From: Macrocystis pyrifera
Lineage: Eukaryota; Sar; Phaeophyceae; Laminariales; Laminariaceae
Direction of reading: 5' to 3'
Length of the DNA stretch: 64,000 nt
NCBI GenBank assembly: GCA_031763025.1
Contig: JASSKH010000020.1
Span: 310,001 to 374,000 of the forward strand
The translations under genes were made by a program, and so were the position numbers. Positions 1-14,849 of this stretch are shown piece after piece; position 1 is the stretch's first letter, and each line of letters starts with the position of its first letter. The notes under the pieces were generated by a model that worked only from the letters and a program-made list of their open reading frames with translations, was not told the DNA's origin and made no database searches.

Positions 1-3000
1 CATCCCATATACGTTTGGAAATATCTTCGAACTTCCACTGCGATCCGTGGAATTCGAACTCAAGGATTAACTTTTTGTAGTATTCGGGGTTAACCACCAG
101 CCACTGGGGCGACCGGCTACGTATACATAGGTGTGGAGGCAAAGACCAGCCATATCATACAGTGTGCGGCATCAAAAACGTTGCGGCTGCGATATATCGT
201 GAGTGCACTCACATGATCTATGGCAGCCACGCTGATTGCATTCGTGGCGCACGCGTGTCCGAACATGGAACCAGAAGAAATACCAGTCGTGGAGGCGAAT
301 TGGTTGCCCCAAGATAGCATATGCATGTTGACGTTCTCAAGCGATGAGCCGCTCGTCTGGTGAATAGAAACAAAGTGGGCCTGCACGTGACAACGGATAA
401 AATATCGACAAGAGGAGGGGGGCGAAGCCCGAGGTAACCATTGATGTCACTCGTGCCAAAACACATCGGAATATTCTTCGGCAAAGAAGTGTCCAGCAGC
501 ATGGGACAGGACGGCAAATTAAAGCGTAGGTATCACAAGAGCATTTGTAGAGAACGTTTACGACGGCAGTTCAAGAATCCACTGTTAAGTGCGTATGGTC
601 ACAGGAGACGCGGCGAACACTCCACACACACGTCGTTTTACGCCAGGGTAATCGGTCTTAGAACCCAATTGCCCTGCAGAGACAACTCACCTGGCGTGTA
701 AAAAACAATCCCATCGTGTCGAAGGCAAAACCTACGTAGTGCTGACGGCGGTGCTATTTCCCCTTCGTAAGCGGCAATGTCTAACACTTCGCAAATATCA
801 TATCCGGCCTTTGCTTTCGATTTCTGAACAAGGATGACTCGCACTTGCCAGAACTACCGCAGGCCTTTGGTCAGTACTCGTCGCATGGCGATAGTGAATC
901 TTCCACAAGGAAGGTACTTTCGCACTGTGGTTGGCCCAGAGGTATATGTTCAGCGACCCAATCAACCCGTAATTTGTCTTAGCCACAGCATCCAAGACAG
1001 CCCATGCAAGCTAGTGATATAGTAGTTCTCACCAAGCAACCCATCCAAGCACTGGTCACTGGCCTAAGGTTACGTTTGTGACTTGGGCCCGAGTTCGAGG
1101 CTCGACCTTAGGAGCAACGAAGCGCAGACTGTCCGAACCATTTCGCGACCATTGTTTTCCCCCGCACGATGCCAGCTCAGCAATAAATACTCGTGCCGTC
1201 TGAGCGGTTCCCACGGGCATGCACACTACGACGGGGACGCAAGAACTAGAAGCAAACACCGAGCACGGGACGCAATGCCACGATCTGGTAGAATCGTTTA
1301 ATCAGACCGTCACTGGGACTGACTGGGACAATATCCGAGGAATTACTCAATATCATTTTTGAATTCATTACGGTAGGCCGAGGTTAATTCTCATGAGGAT
1401 TCAGAGTGGACTCTTGACTAGAAAACGGGACGACTACGGCACCAGTCTCTGCAAGAAGGAGGGTTGATACAGGTAGGCGTCGGAGTGTTTGCTTGTACCA
1501 GGACTCGTGCGGCCCGGAGATTAACAACATCCCATCCGTCGTGCTGCGCGCTCACGCTTCTCGTAGACGGTTGATACTGCCAAATTATTTAATATGTGGG
1601 TCGCTTTGTCGAGATCCCAAGAGGCACAAGCGTCAGAATTTCTGGCCGAAACAAGTTTATAGGAGAGAGATATAGGGGTTTTGTACGTTACCAGCTTCAG
1701 ACATCTTAATTTGCCACACTTACCGTAGCACGCAAAATTGGTTACACCCGCTATGTCTCTGTCTCATCGAACAACTTGTCTGGGAATTCGCACAACCTGT
1801 AAGACCTCCATACAACTTCAGCCAGAACACATCTATAGACGTCAGACGATGCGAAATATTGAGCATACAAATCACGTACAAAAAACAGAGTGAACACTTT
1901 CGCGACTGCTCGCCTATCGTCGACCCATACCTGGGAATCGCCTAGTGGAGCTACGGCCACCGTCGCGCTGCCGAGATTCTGTTGGCATGGGGGAAACGAA
2001 TAGAGACGACGGGCAACAGGGACAGTGGCTGTTTAGACGTGGTTTCGACGTACAATGGTACGTTCATGGGAGCGCGACTCGTACGCCGGCATCGTGCGCA
2101 AGTTTTAGGTGTATTGGTGATGTAAGGGCCTGTTTAAACGAACTCAAACGTTCACGCTATTCAACTTTGGAGACTGGGATTGAATCCAACCTTCTTTTGG
2201 TTCGGGAAATAAATTATCATCAAGGTGAAATTTTCTTTTTGGGGCAAGGGAAATTCGATGCGATCGAATTGACAAGTGTGTCCAAACGTTCCAAGTTTTT
2301 GGTGACCAAACGATTCAGATAGTATAACTTTATTTTTGAATTGAGGAGTCTGGCCGACTTGACATGCTATTTTTCGCTTTGGGCCAAGCCCCCGAGGCAA
2401 CCCATCAGGTGTTTGAGATTTGTCGACCACGACCGAGGCGCTTAATCGGGAACCTTGACCAATGCCGACCGGTTCAACAACCGCCCCAACCACTACACAC
2501 CACAGCACAGCGTGCGCCTGTGGTGGAGCCTCAAAACACATTTTAGCACCCGAAACACCAACAACTGTTCGTCATCTCAACGGCCCAAACATCACGAAAA
2601 TCGAGGGATCGATCCCAAACCCGGAAGATCCGCTGTGATGTCTTCGGCATCTACACTGCCTTCCCTGTCCCGCGCATGGCGGTGCAGGGTCCCTTGTTCT
2701 CGCCAACCAAACTCGAGAGTGATAGCTGCCTACCCTACGACGCTGAAAAACGACATATCTGGCCGCGGCGAACACTCCCCCCCCCATGACGTCGATCCTG
2801 TCTACACTCATCGACCTTCGTTAGCGACTGGTTATGTGTCGTTCCTTGATGTTCTGCGTTGTTCTGAGCTCCCGCCGGTTTAAGCAACCATACGTGATTT
2901 GTCGACATGAGCCAAAACTACGAATCGATTAGGACGAAATCGAATCAAGTCCGGAAATTATAATGTGAGTCAATGCATTAGTTTCGTGAAAACAGCACTT

Positions 3001-6000
3001 AAATTTCACTCGAGGGAAAACGCAACCCGCCAACAATCGTTACTTGTGCATTTCGTTCCAACACCATGGGAAATCGCATTGGACACTGACCGATGATTGC
3101 ATGTCGACGACTTGAAGGCCGAACACAGGGTCGAGCCGATATAAGACCATGGTCATCTCGGTTGCTGAGCCCTCGTCATTGTCCCACTTGAGGAACACTA
3201 AGCTCGTCCTTGTCGAAATAAACGGGAAAAAGTACCTGACAAGCAAATAGGAAGGAAATAGATTATTTATACCAGACAACAAGCGTATTTTGTTTCAAGG
3301 ACCTGGGCAAGCCGCAACGTGCGATGCCAGCTTAGTTCGAGTTTCGTAGCAGCCCAGCAACGTTTCGAGGTACCTACCAGACGGCGGCAAAGTCATAGGC
3401 ATTCAGCGCACTCGTCATTCACCGCACTTACACATACCGTCCCTGTTCCAATTGCTATCTGCACAACAAACGGTTGCGGGTACACAGAAAAATACTGTCA
3501 GAAGGTCGTATTTGGGTGCTTTGGTTTCACTTGCCGAGAGCTACTCTGCGGAGTGACAACTCAATCGATTTGAAGCCTTTGGGTATCGCGATATGCACCG
3601 CCATGGGAGGTTTTGTGCCACTGCGCCAACCAAATAGTTCCCAGTATAATTTGGAGTGAGGTTCGGAGGCACTCGACCGAGAGGGATAAGCCTGGTAGTG
3701 AAACTCAGGGTAGTACCACTTTCGCAGCACCAGCCGCATCGACCAGGATAGTTGAAACGGGTAGAATCCAGATTGCACGACGGATTCTGAGGGCTGCAGA
3801 CGATTGGCAGGCTGCCTGCAACAAATGACTCAATCGAAAAGGAGAGAGAAACACATATACTCCCACGCTATGTAGTGCCATGATGCAAATAGAATTTCGT
3901 CACAGGACATCGACTAACGGAGGTCTTACCTGCCAAACGACGAGTCGGATGGGATGAAAACGTGCGCACTGACCCCTTCAGTGCAAGGAGCCTCAGTCGC
4001 GGTACCGAAGAGAGAAGTCTGACACTCCCAGTCCTGGTTAACGAAATTATGAGATGACGAATCGCGAAACAGAGTCAATCGTAGAGTTGGAAATCGCCCA
4101 TTTGGGTCAACGAACAATTACATTTTCGCGTGTACTGTGCCGACGTTGGGCGACCCAACCATCGTTGGCGGAGGCGATGAATACCGTTGATCTGGTAGCA
4201 TCACAAATCACTTGATCATGTGAGTGCTCGATAAAGTGTTAATGTTCTATATTACAACCCCAACCAAATTAGGGCGCTAACAACCTCACATCGAAAGCTC
4301 ACCGGTACGAACCGGTGCCCAAGCCCGCTATTCCCTGCGCTGGAGAAGTACAAGACGTCATGCTCTTCGGTTGCGTCGTCGACAGCGCTGGCGATAACGC
4401 CATCGCGAAAACTTGGCCTAACATAACGGCACGGATCGAAACCACCGGCGGGCACCCCGACGTTGCTCATCTACACGCAAGCATGACACAACATAAGAGG
4501 AAGCACCTTATAAATATTATGGTGCCCTTGACTGCTACGCGCTACGGCAGGTCTTTATCGCCTTTTTTCAGGGGGCTCTTTCTTCGAAGAGGATTCGTGT
4601 TATTTATCCCACCAAGACGTCTCACGTTGAAAACAAGCGATGTGCAACCCAATGACGTTGGTGTAGGATACAAGACACTCCAAACGCAACGTGTACTCTA
4701 GTTCCGACGGTATCGGAGAAGGCACTCGGTCGGGGAGCACCGGCAGTCGTCACGTTAGTTCTGCAAGGAAACGTTCCATGACTATCGTAGAACCCACGAC
4801 TATCTGAGAGGAGACCCTATACACCGCCCGAAAACAGGCTATATATGACACAAACCAAAGCTTAACCCGACGAGAATACCGTGTCCCAAGTCCATAGACG
4901 ACGAAGAAGCTTCGAAGAAGGTGCGATGTTGGGTACGAGAACCCCCACCGGTCAGAAGTACAACTTGCGTCTGAGTCAGGTCCATAAGTGTTCAACATGT
5001 ACGTAACGCCCCGTCCTATTGAGCGCATTGAAGATAATACGTTTAAAAAATTTAGTCTGTACAGCAAATAAGAGTCAAGTAGATCACAACCAATGAATAG
5101 TACATCTGCCACAATTCGACCACTTATGTCTCGGCCAAGCCGTGCACTTACTCCGTATAATATCCGATGTCGTCGACGATAACGTCGCATTGCTCCGTAT
5201 CAGCCAAGACTCCGATATCGTCCGCAAATGTCTGAGGATCAACAAAACAAACACGAGTAAAATATGATATTTTGGATAAATTGATCGGAGTAATGTACCC
5301 GAACAAGCTGTGATGCCAATGTCTTCACTACCGCGTTTGCTCCTCTCGTGCAAGTGGATCCGTACCTCATTTAAATCTAGACGTTAACACATTGAGTTGG
5401 GAAATATTTGAGGCTGCAGCATAAGAATCATTGTTGTCACTCGGGCGAGTGGTTGGGACAGGGTGAAAACATAGGACCCAAACGACATCCTGCGACCGTT
5501 GCAGCGCTTTCCTGGATATGAGACTTGAGATATACCGGTTGGGTCCCATGGACCAAAATACGAACATAGTAAAAGAGGGAAGGAGGGATGCCGGTCTACT
5601 ATTTCTGCCGTGGGATTGTCAATTCAACATGACAGCGGACAGGGCTAGAGGCGTGGAAACGTCTATTATAATATTGGATGCTGAACAACAGACGGCCGCG
5701 CCATACTGCAACCACTTGCCTGCTCGCCGAGGGTGGCCGAGTTAAATTTGTAGTTCGCGCCGCGTGCGATGTCAAACGCCAGCTCAATCATAGCAGATCC
5801 TTCAAAAACGATGCACACATGCAACCACACGTGCAAGGGGTGCGGGTAATCCTGCTGTGTTGATGATGAGATCAGACGTCCACAATAAAAGCGAGGTATA
5901 CCCGTAGGCATCGTGTGTTGGGCTTCCTGGTCGTCCTAAACAAATCGGTGCTTCGGTCGCGTTACCACAATATTATTATGAGCCTCCTGGCTTGAGCTAC

Positions 6001-9000
6001 AGCATAGAAGCTATAAGCTCCAATACCTGCGGTAACCCTGAACTGACTGTGGGGAACATTGTAAAGTGGAACCTGAGGAGCAATCCCAAAGGCTAAGTAT
6101 AGCACAAATACCATTGTAGATACCCTGGTACCTAACTTGGTTATGACGATAGCTGGTTGTGGAGTGCGGTCAGTCAGAAATAGTTTTAGGCCAGTAGTAT
6201 AAATGCGTCAATTATATTTCGTTCCAGATGAAGGCGTCGGAGGTTAGTTGTTACGGTAGTTTAGCAGCCCCTTCAGTTAAGAAATAGTGTGTCCTACACG
6301 TGCTGCCCCTAATATAGTTTGCGTAGGCGGCCTCTGCAAGGATTTTGTGTACCGCTTTCGTGGCATGCATCATAGTGATCTGGAGATCATTTATTTGGTC
6401 TTACCTTCGTCAGTACCTTCGACACCGGGCAAGTCCTGTAGCAGGGGGATAAACGCGAAACGAAGCACAGAAAGGAGTTTCTGAACAGATGGGGCACGTG
6501 TATGCAGGTCATAACGCTTATGTTTCATGTTATGGGCGTTGTCATTCACAGATGAGTGGGTTCTAGAATTCCCACCCCGTCGTCAGTTCAATATATTGAG
6601 ACAATATCTTCCACCAAGAAGGCATGGTGACCAATACGGTTTTGTGCCACCACGTTAAACGTCATTTGTGGCCCCTACAAAAAACCAAAAATGGGCGTTT
6701 ACGATTCACGCAACAGTGAGGGTGTTAAAACAATATCTGCGGTTCCCAGCGTGGAGGTTTCCACATTTCCACCAAATTCCCGACGGTAAGTTAAACACTG
6801 AAGGCGAATACTTGACGAACAACCGAATTGGCAAGGGATACTTGTGTACATGGAATGCAACCATGAGAAGCAAAGTAGGTTCCAAAGGTGTCAAGTAGTA
6901 CATCTGTGACGGTCATGAACGTCTGTCGGCCAGACGCGGCACCATCACACCCCATGAATGGCCCCGCGACGGTGGCGAGGTCACCGCATGGCGTGTTGTG
7001 CGAGCGGTTCCTGAGCTACGAGCCGGCTGAGCGGATCCAAGGGAAATCTTCAGCTCTAAAGGGCGTGTACGAAAAGAGCACTTTACCCAGTTGGGTTGTT
7101 CGGCATCGGTCGGGTCCAACTGAACCGCATGAAGCGGAAGAACAAATGGGAATGAGACGAGGCACAAATCGTTTGAAGGAGGAAGCTTGTGCATGCTTCA
7201 TATATATGAAATAACAAATACCGAACCTGTTCGAACAATACAACGTAAAAGCAAACTCGAAGAGCAAGGACGTTTGTTCGTCAGTTTGACGGTAGTCCGA
7301 CGTTAATCTGATACGCAATCCCCATTCGGCACGTATAATACGTTTGGTACGTTTATGTTCCATCGATATTGGAAGTAGACAATGATATATAATATCCAAA
7401 CCTGTTGAGCTGATGTGGCCTAGTCGCTATGAGGCGACCATATTGCCGTGTTTCGAACGTGGTCTACGGTCGAAGGTGCTGCTGGATAGCAAGGTCCAAA
7501 GTACAACGCTTAAGTATTCATGTGTCTTGTGTGCTGGTCGACATGTACGTGCGCCAAGCCACGAAACAACAGTATATCGGTCACATAAAATGTTTTTCAA
7601 GGGGGCTTTTCGGCACGATCCCGAGTGGCGGCACCAACTTCACAATGTTGTATATACACGTGCGCAACCACTAATGTTGATTGCGACAAAACAAAAAGCA
7701 TTTAATTGGCCGTCGGCGAAGGGGGGCTATGGACTAGAAGAAACTGTCGCAATGCGATATGTAGCGCGAAGGGCTGCGCTGCCCCCGAATGTTACGATGG
7801 ATTTAGCCGTCATCTATCCGTGAGGCGAACGAAGGTACCTCACCTGTATTTCTGCCTGAAAACTGGTTAGGTTTCGTTCGGATATAGAGGCAGATGGTGA
7901 TATACTTTTATATTAAGCAATTGTCAATCAGGTGTACACTCCCCGCACGTTGAGACAAACGGGGGAGTCATGGCGGGCACAAGCCCGCGGTTGCTCCGAC
8001 CAGCCCTAGATTCAACTGTAACGCGCAGGATCAGACTCCGACAGCCCGTGATGAGCGCGCATGTCGCTTTCGGAATATTCGGCCACGTAATAGAGCCTGA
8101 CAGCAGCGTAGCGTAGTGGGTTCCTCCGTTTTTATTATACACTCTGGCTGTTTGATCTTTGTACGGTTGCCGTTGATATACATACGATCACTGGTTTATC
8201 TTTACTAGTCCCCCCCCTCGCTGTGACGGAAACAAATCACTCTCAATTTCCTCAATGGGTGGCCTCTATGTGTCACCCTGAGTGTATAATATAAATGAAA
8301 TGACCCACGACTGAACATGCCATATATCCAACGTAATCAGTATGGGGACCGTATACGGTCAACAGTACGGGGGGGGGGGGGGGGGGTGTACTCGATAGGA
8401 GAGATGTACTCGATCTCATGCATGGCCGTAGTCGTATGGCCATAGACCCTCGCATCCCTTCAATGCCGGGACGGGGCATGTCGGGTTTTCACCGACCAGG
8501 AAGACATTGCTTGCACCAAGCGCGAAGCGCCGTGAGGTGTCTGACGAGTCGCATGAAGGGGTGAGCTGCATCCTACTAAGAACCGCTCCTGAGGCGGAAA
8601 TCACCCCTCCCCCCCCGCCCAAACCTTACCGTCGTACCAGTCTCGAGCGGTGCAAAACAACATTAGAGCAGAGGCGTACTCAACGATATAGGTAGCGCAT
8701 TTCCAATTAATGTTTTTTGTAATGACTGGGCTCCTTCACTCAAAGTTGACGCAATGAAAATCTTGTTTCGAAATATGACTTTTTTTGAATAGTTGGGCCA
8801 TGAGACGTTTCATCGAGATGCACTTTGGGTTTTGCTGATGTCCGTTTTCGCGCGGTGAGGTATGGATGAGGGGCCTCAGAAAAAATAGAGTGGACCTCTA
8901 TCGTAATACCGGCCCCGGTGTAGATAAAGTAAGGGACCATTCCTGACCCTCCTAGGCCACAGAGCCATACGTTTTCAGAGCGTGCTCGCAACAAAACAGG

Positions 9001-12000
9001 GTTGTGTGTGCCGTTCCAGCGCGCCCTAAATAACTACCACATGTAGGACAATGCCCCGCCACCGCTCGCGGGCGTGTGTTCTGTAATCTCCTCAGTGACT
9101 GAGAGAACAAATGAATATCCCGCCGATTGACAAACCCATTTGCACATATAACTGAGTCCTACATTGGGCAAGGTGTAGACCGTTGGCGTTGGGGGGGACC
9201 ACATCACACGATGAACCAAACGAAGGAAGATGCCCCCGGACGCAACCTATGCCACTGGCACGGTGCAGTGGTTCGATGGATGACAGTTGACTAGGAGAGA
9301 AATTGTACTGTTGCAACAACGCGCACGGACAGGCACGGTGTCGGTGGCTTGCTTCTAGGCCCAACACGTTCATTGGTCTTACTGTACCTTGACGACATCA
9401 ACAGCAGGAAGGTCACCAGAAGCTTGCAAGTCAGCCGCGAGCCCCAGGTTGTTGAAACTGTCACTCATAACGCAGATGGTCTGATCTTCTCCTGTCGTGC
9501 GAAGACATAAGAGATCCTCCAATCCCTGAATCAACTCGTCCACCTGGCACAACGTTTACGCATGTGAACGGGACGTTTGTTGCTGTGGCACACGTGGCAG
9601 TACTAATGACGCACTGTAATCTGATTCACACGCGTAGTGCAGCTCTTGATTCTCGGGGAATACTCCAGCACATTGCTTGCGCCGTCGTGCCAATCGTCTA
9701 GAAAACAAAAACCACCAGACACCAACTTTATCGGTATGTTTTGACCATTCGACGAACAATGACCGGCGATTTACACACTTTCCGTAAGATCACTTGCCTG
9801 GTGAGCTGCGCCAGCTTCGCTCGTAGTAGTCTGTAGGTGCCTACGACCCCTCGGCGTTCCGGGATACGAAGCACCATTGGGTAGAACGTGCACTGCCTTC
9901 GAGATGTCTTCATCGTTGCATATGGCTGAGAAGGCGGAATCGTGAATAGTGAGGGCGAGGCAACGGAAAACATTTCTGTATTACAATACGAACTGTGGGG
10001 GGAGGTGTACGCACATTTGGCGACATTGGTATTTCGTAACGAGCGGCACGAATGGCTGCATGTGAGGCTGAAACTCAACTCACTGCGGTACACGGTGAAT
10101 GTCTATCGTTGTGTTATTGCTTATTATCGGTATCCATCGCCATATACCATTTATTACGACGTTTACATATTTACGTCCGATCTGCCAGCCCCGACTACTA
10201 GCTGAGAGGTTACAATCATATACCGCAAAACATAACAGGGTATGATACGGCTGGCTGTACCTAAGTGGTCTGGAGGTTCGAGCTCGACATCTAAATAAAA
10301 CCAAACTTCGTGAAAAATTGCACATGAAACCGGTTTAATATGCTATGGCCCACAGCTCTAGATCACGAAACATATGGTATAACACGTAAAGTACGGATAT
10401 TTATGTCAGAGTGAGATACACGGCAACTACTTGGGTATAGGAGACGGAGATGACGGCTGACACAGTGGCTACGGTAGACCACTCGCTGACGACGAATGGG
10501 CATTCATAGTCGCACCTATTTATTTCTGCAACTAGACGTCGTTGCTCCCCCCAGAAAATGACTCTACAAAATAGGTAAAAGCCTCACCGGGTGTGTTCGG
10601 CCTGCTTTTGGTCTGTCTGTCACCCAAACTATTGTGCAAGCCGAATGCAACTACAACGACACAATGATTGGAAAGTTCGTCACTTGAAACAAATGGTGGG
10701 TAATAGTGTAGTTTCCGGACAAATCGGCATCCCTCTTTCGTAGAGGGCATCGTCTGCACACAGGTGAACGATACCCCCCCTCTGCGCGACATGGGCGAAA
10801 CACAATCTGTCGTCGACACATTGCAAAACGGAGCACACCGTTACCCATAACGAGTTCAGAGGTCGCCGAGAACTTGAAGCATGTTCTGCGTTGTCTAATG
10901 CCTCCACAGGGATGTTATTACGACCACCTTGAACAAAGGGGGGCTCCCGGCCACATGTGTGAACGACCCAAGGTGACGGTCACTCTCGACCAAAAGCACA
11001 GTCTGGGATGTCAGGCGGATCGATACGTGCTATGGAAGGGGCAGCGCCCTAAATGTGCCTGTACCTAAGCTCTTCGCTGGAATATATCTCTTCCCCATCC
11101 AAAAACTGATTTCAAGAAGGACAAAAGTGCAACCCATGAACAATTCCATGGTATACGCGAAACATCCAAACATAGCAAACAAAAAAAATAAATCCGACGT
11201 TTTTGGGTTGCGAACCGCCCCATCTTTCCGAAAGCTTAAATGTCAAAACACGCTCGCCCTATCGTAGCAAACCTCGACTCACAGTTGTGGCGCTTGCTAA
11301 GATTTAGGCGGCACGTTTCGCCGAAGCGATGTAGGACTGACAGGGCTCCAAACCTTTGCGACTACCCAAAGTCGGTGGAATCTCGCTCATGATTCGCACT
11401 AGTTTTTGTTCTACACTTATTATGGTGGTTGGAATTGCTTGTCGTAGTAATTGGTTTAGGTCGGCTTTTCTTGGGCGAGGTGAGGGGAGAACGTCGTCTA
11501 AAAAAAAAAGTAAAAAGTCATGCAAGCTATTTCCACCCTAGCACTTGTGCTGTGCTGTTCCTATGGATACATCACATACACGCGTTTTGTTTAAGTGTTT
11601 TGACATATATCACAATCACAGCGCTAGCAGAAAGTATTTCCTGTCAGCTCAGAAGTCATGACGTCCCTGATATGCCTTAGCAGTGTCCCTTACCTTCGAA
11701 GTCCTCGACACCCGTGCACAAAAACGTCGCCGCGTGTTCGCTACGGCTCACAATTTCCCCGGGGGCTGCATCGAGCATGTCCGAGTCCCAGTCCTTTCGG
11801 CGATGGCGACACAAAGAATACGAAGAAGAAAGACTCTTTTGTATGGTACAGACGCTATTGACGTTGTAGATGGGTTAGATTTGGTTATTGATAAACAAAT
11901 GGTTGATGTATCAAGTCTTCGCTTCCACTTCTTACAATATGATTTGTACGGCCCTTACCCACCCCGATCCCGTCGTAGCCTAAACTGCCTCCAAGTAGCG

Positions 12001-13124
12001 ATTCAAACGAAAAAGACCATCAAGAAATTATTCTGAATATCACATATTTTGACGTCAAATATTTCACTGCAACTTGCAGAAATAAACATGAGATTTATCC
12101 GTCCGAAACACTTCGTTGCCAACACAACGTAACGCGTACGTACCGCCTTACTTTAGGGCCGAATTGTTCGTCAGTTGAATAAATATATAAACGGTAGTCT
12201 TGTGTACTCACGTAGCGCGCCTGCGTGTAATCTACGCGCATCTAGATGTTGTAGTTTCGTATCTGGTATATCAGATGCTCAGATTTCCATGAGGGGTATA
12301 TGTTTCTTGCGCCGGAGTAAGACATACATTGTGAACATGAAATTGGTACTGAGTAATCACGGTGGTCCTTCACACGAGAAAAAGCAAATTTCTTACATTC
12401 ATGTCCAGAGTATTGCATCACAGCATGTATCGATATCATATACCAATGATAAAATATGAGCAATGCAGGGCAAGGGCCACGAGCGGAGTCGTGGCCTGTG
12501 CTATAAACACTCTATCCACTCCTGTTAACACTATTTTTTATGTGAGTTGAGGAATTTGAGGAAATACGTCTGTAGATTTGAACGTGGTTTTTGCGCCGAC
12601 GCGCCAGACATAATGATATCTACCCTATTGATTAGAGCACAACACACATGTGCTACGTGTGTTGGTTCGAGAAGCCCGGCGATGTCTCTGATTGGCAGGT
12701 AAATACCTAAACCGTTGATGTAGTCAGAAATATGTGTGTTTTGAGCGGTTGCTTGTTTTGTGCAGAACATCGTTGACTGCACGATTGTGCAGGTGAAGCA
12801 CGCGATGTTTGTACCGCGGCCATGGTACTGCCGTGCTCACTATTTCGTGCTTGCCCGTTTTCTCCCGTCGAGATGCTTATCTATTTCGGCCGATGTTGTA
12901 GTCACAGGCAGGAATTCAGCGAGAGGAGCTAATGTGAAAACAACAACGTTCACCTTGGGAGTGATGATCTCCATTAGCCCAATTTCCGACTGGCGCATGC
13001 ACTCGTCATATACATGTTGGGCATCAGCGTCCTTGGCTGATCCTTGAGCCCTCATGAAGGCCCACATGTCCAGAGGCAGCTTTTGGTGACAAGGCTCCTC
13101 TTCTGCAGCCCAGGCAGACCTGTT
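1..13124. repeat. Left arm of a 13.1-kb inverted repeat
   Basis: Reading this stretch on the minus strand gives the plus-strand sequence of 18482-31607. Base 1 pairs with 31607 and base 13124 with 18482. The mirror sum changes 31608, 31607, 31608, 31607, 31606 at four places (near 2549, 3934, 5417 and 6447), each a one-base indel. All reading frames compared outside these points encode identical peptides, and an 18-base homopolymer has the same length in both arms. The arm runs off the window start, so its outer edge is unknown, and it ends exactly at the N gap. It may be a real palindromic duplication, an allelic contig placed in reverse, or a fold-back assembly artefact. Confidence 0.97.
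213..13119 (-). CDS. Partial mirror copy of the peptidase gene (exons 2-13)
   Basis: On the minus strand the same exons recur: 12954-13119, 10588-10753, 9798-9925, 9388-9543, 6405-6435, 5720-5799, 5152-5231, 4303-4417, 3930-4033, 3091-3235, (2596-2655), 213-380. Peptides and splice sites are identical to the right copy, including both GC donors; the four arm indels all fall in introns. Exon 1 would lie beyond the N gap and exons 14-17 beyond the window start, so neither end is seen. If the inverted repeat is real this is a second gene copy; if it is an assembly artefact this is the same locus counted twice. Confidence 0.75.
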
Positions 13125-13224
13125 NNNNNNNNNNNNNNNNNNNNNNNNNNNNNNNNNNNNNNNNNNNNNNNNNNNNNNNNNNNNNNNNNNNNNNNNNNNN
13201 NNNNNNNNNNNNNNNNNNNNNNNN
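13125..13224. other. Assembly gap of exactly 100 N
   Basis: There are one hundred consecutive N, the conventional placeholder for a gap of unknown length. The inverted-repeat arm stops at the gap edge, which suggests the left contig was joined here by scaffolding. Any reading frame spanning it is meaningless. Confidence 1.
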
Positions 13225-13277
13225 CGACGGCGATTGTGCAGGAGAGATGGCCTCTTCGTTTCACATGAAAGCGATAG

Positions 13278-13380
13278 CAGCAGCAGAACCACAACGTCAC
13301 CACTGCTGCTGCTGCTGCTGTTACTGGTGCGACCGCACCGCAACACCAGCAGCAGCAGTAGCAGCATCGCAGCAGACAAC
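13278..13380. repeat. CAG / CTG trinucleotide cluster in opposed orientation
   Basis: Short (CAG)n, then (CTG)5, then (CAG)4 blocks alternate within about 100 bp, so the single strand can fold on itself. The same vocabulary recurs at 15250-15300 and 50.6-50.9 kb. Confidence 0.8.
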
Positions 13381-14812
13381 ATGTCAGCTTGCAGTATCCG
13401 CATAAAAAATTACCTCGAGCACAGGACTCGTTTCGTGCACAGTGCTGGTATACGCGCAATATTTGTATGATTCTCAAGCATGGCTACAGACAATAATCGC
13501 AGTAAACATTTAACGCCGAGATGCTGCGAGCATAAGCAGTATCGAACACCGTATATCTGATACCTGGTGCCTGATATTTCAATAATACAGAACAACCTGA
13601 CAACCGCAAAGGGCACTGCTAACATGAGCAGAATTCTCGGTGTGGACTCCGGAATATTCAGGTTGGATATACGTGAAGCACACGCAGCACAATATCCACA
13701 GCAGCACAGACCCCCGACATACTGGGAGTACTCGGAGTGGGAGCAAGCAGTCTCGAAACCCACCCCTATTACTTCCAGTAGTTCTCGCCAAAATAACTTC
13801 ACGTGTTTTTCACCACAAAATGAAAAGGCGAACATGTTGTCTTACAGTTTACCGGTACCCGGTACAAAGAATCGTATCTTATAGCGGGACCGTATATCGC
13901 AAATTCTTTATCAATAGTAAATACCCCTGGCCTCTCGATATGATATTCTTTTAAGTGACTACGTCTGCTGTGAGTGCAACCGATTGAGTGGTTACAACTG
14001 TCTTTGGAATCTGGGCTTGTTACGGACATTTGGTTTAGCTATGTTCATATTCGAAGTAGAACACCTCCATAGTAATGCTGTAGTAGTTCTCGTATCTCAA
14101 TGCGCCTCGAGGGATCAGACCTTGCAGCGGTACAGGTAGGCAGTCCAAGCATGTAGGACCACGTATGATATCCTCCGGTTTGATCGATCGGTTTTGCTTA
14201 TCGAACTGACAACACTCGGCCGAATTCATACTCCCCAACAACCTTCATTCCATTCTACCGGCGAAAACAAATAAATGACGTGTTTTGAATTATATAAACA
14301 CCAAATCATCGGGATATCTAACGATCTGGTACTAAGAACGGCGCGATACCCCGAGAAGGCAGCGACCGAGTACGGCAAGACCGAGGGGGTCGAACTGGCC
14401 GATGACGGCCCGCAAAGCAAGGGAGTCGGGAGAAAGTGGTAGCATCAGCGAGGCCGAGAGATCGAACATCGGAGAGAAAAGAGCTACCATCGAGCCTGTG
14501 ACAAAAAGCTATTTGCGGAGCAAGAACAGCGAAACAGATCTCCAGGACCGAAGAAAATAAACCCCCTTGTCTCTTCGCCTCGCCAAAGATCCGCTACACT
14601 CCTCGGTGGCGCAAGGCTCCGACATGCGCGCACGGGAGGACACCCGCCGTAGCCCCTCGAGGAAAACGGTCGAAAAAGCAAGCACAAGCGCCGTCGGCAG
14701 TAGGTACCGCTGACCGTGTAGATAGGTTTGATACGTCAGCGCGTGTATGGGGTACTCGGCAGCTGGGCAGATAAAGGGCAGCAATGTTATAGTGCACAAA
14801 ATCCGAGTAATC

Positions 14813-14849
14813 TCAGTTCTGAGAAATGCGAGAAACCTCTCAGAACTGA
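14813..14849. repeat. 11-bp perfect hairpin
   Basis: TCAGTTCTGAG (14813-14823) is followed 15 bases later by its reverse complement (14839-14849). A third copy of AGAACTGAGAT follows at about 14870. No poly-T or gene end is nearby, so a terminator role is not supported. Confidence 0.7.

Noticed and set aside
4750-5190. 146-codon minus frame (mirror 26418-26858, plus)
   Set aside because: It lies across exon 8 and the following intron in a different phase from the peptidase frame and has no motif. The correct phase gives DVIVDDIGYY and a good splice donor.
12840-13477. Frames reading through the N gap (187 and 141 codons)
   Set aside because: A gap of unknown sequence cannot support a reading frame. 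The real coding part is the mirror of exon 2 only.
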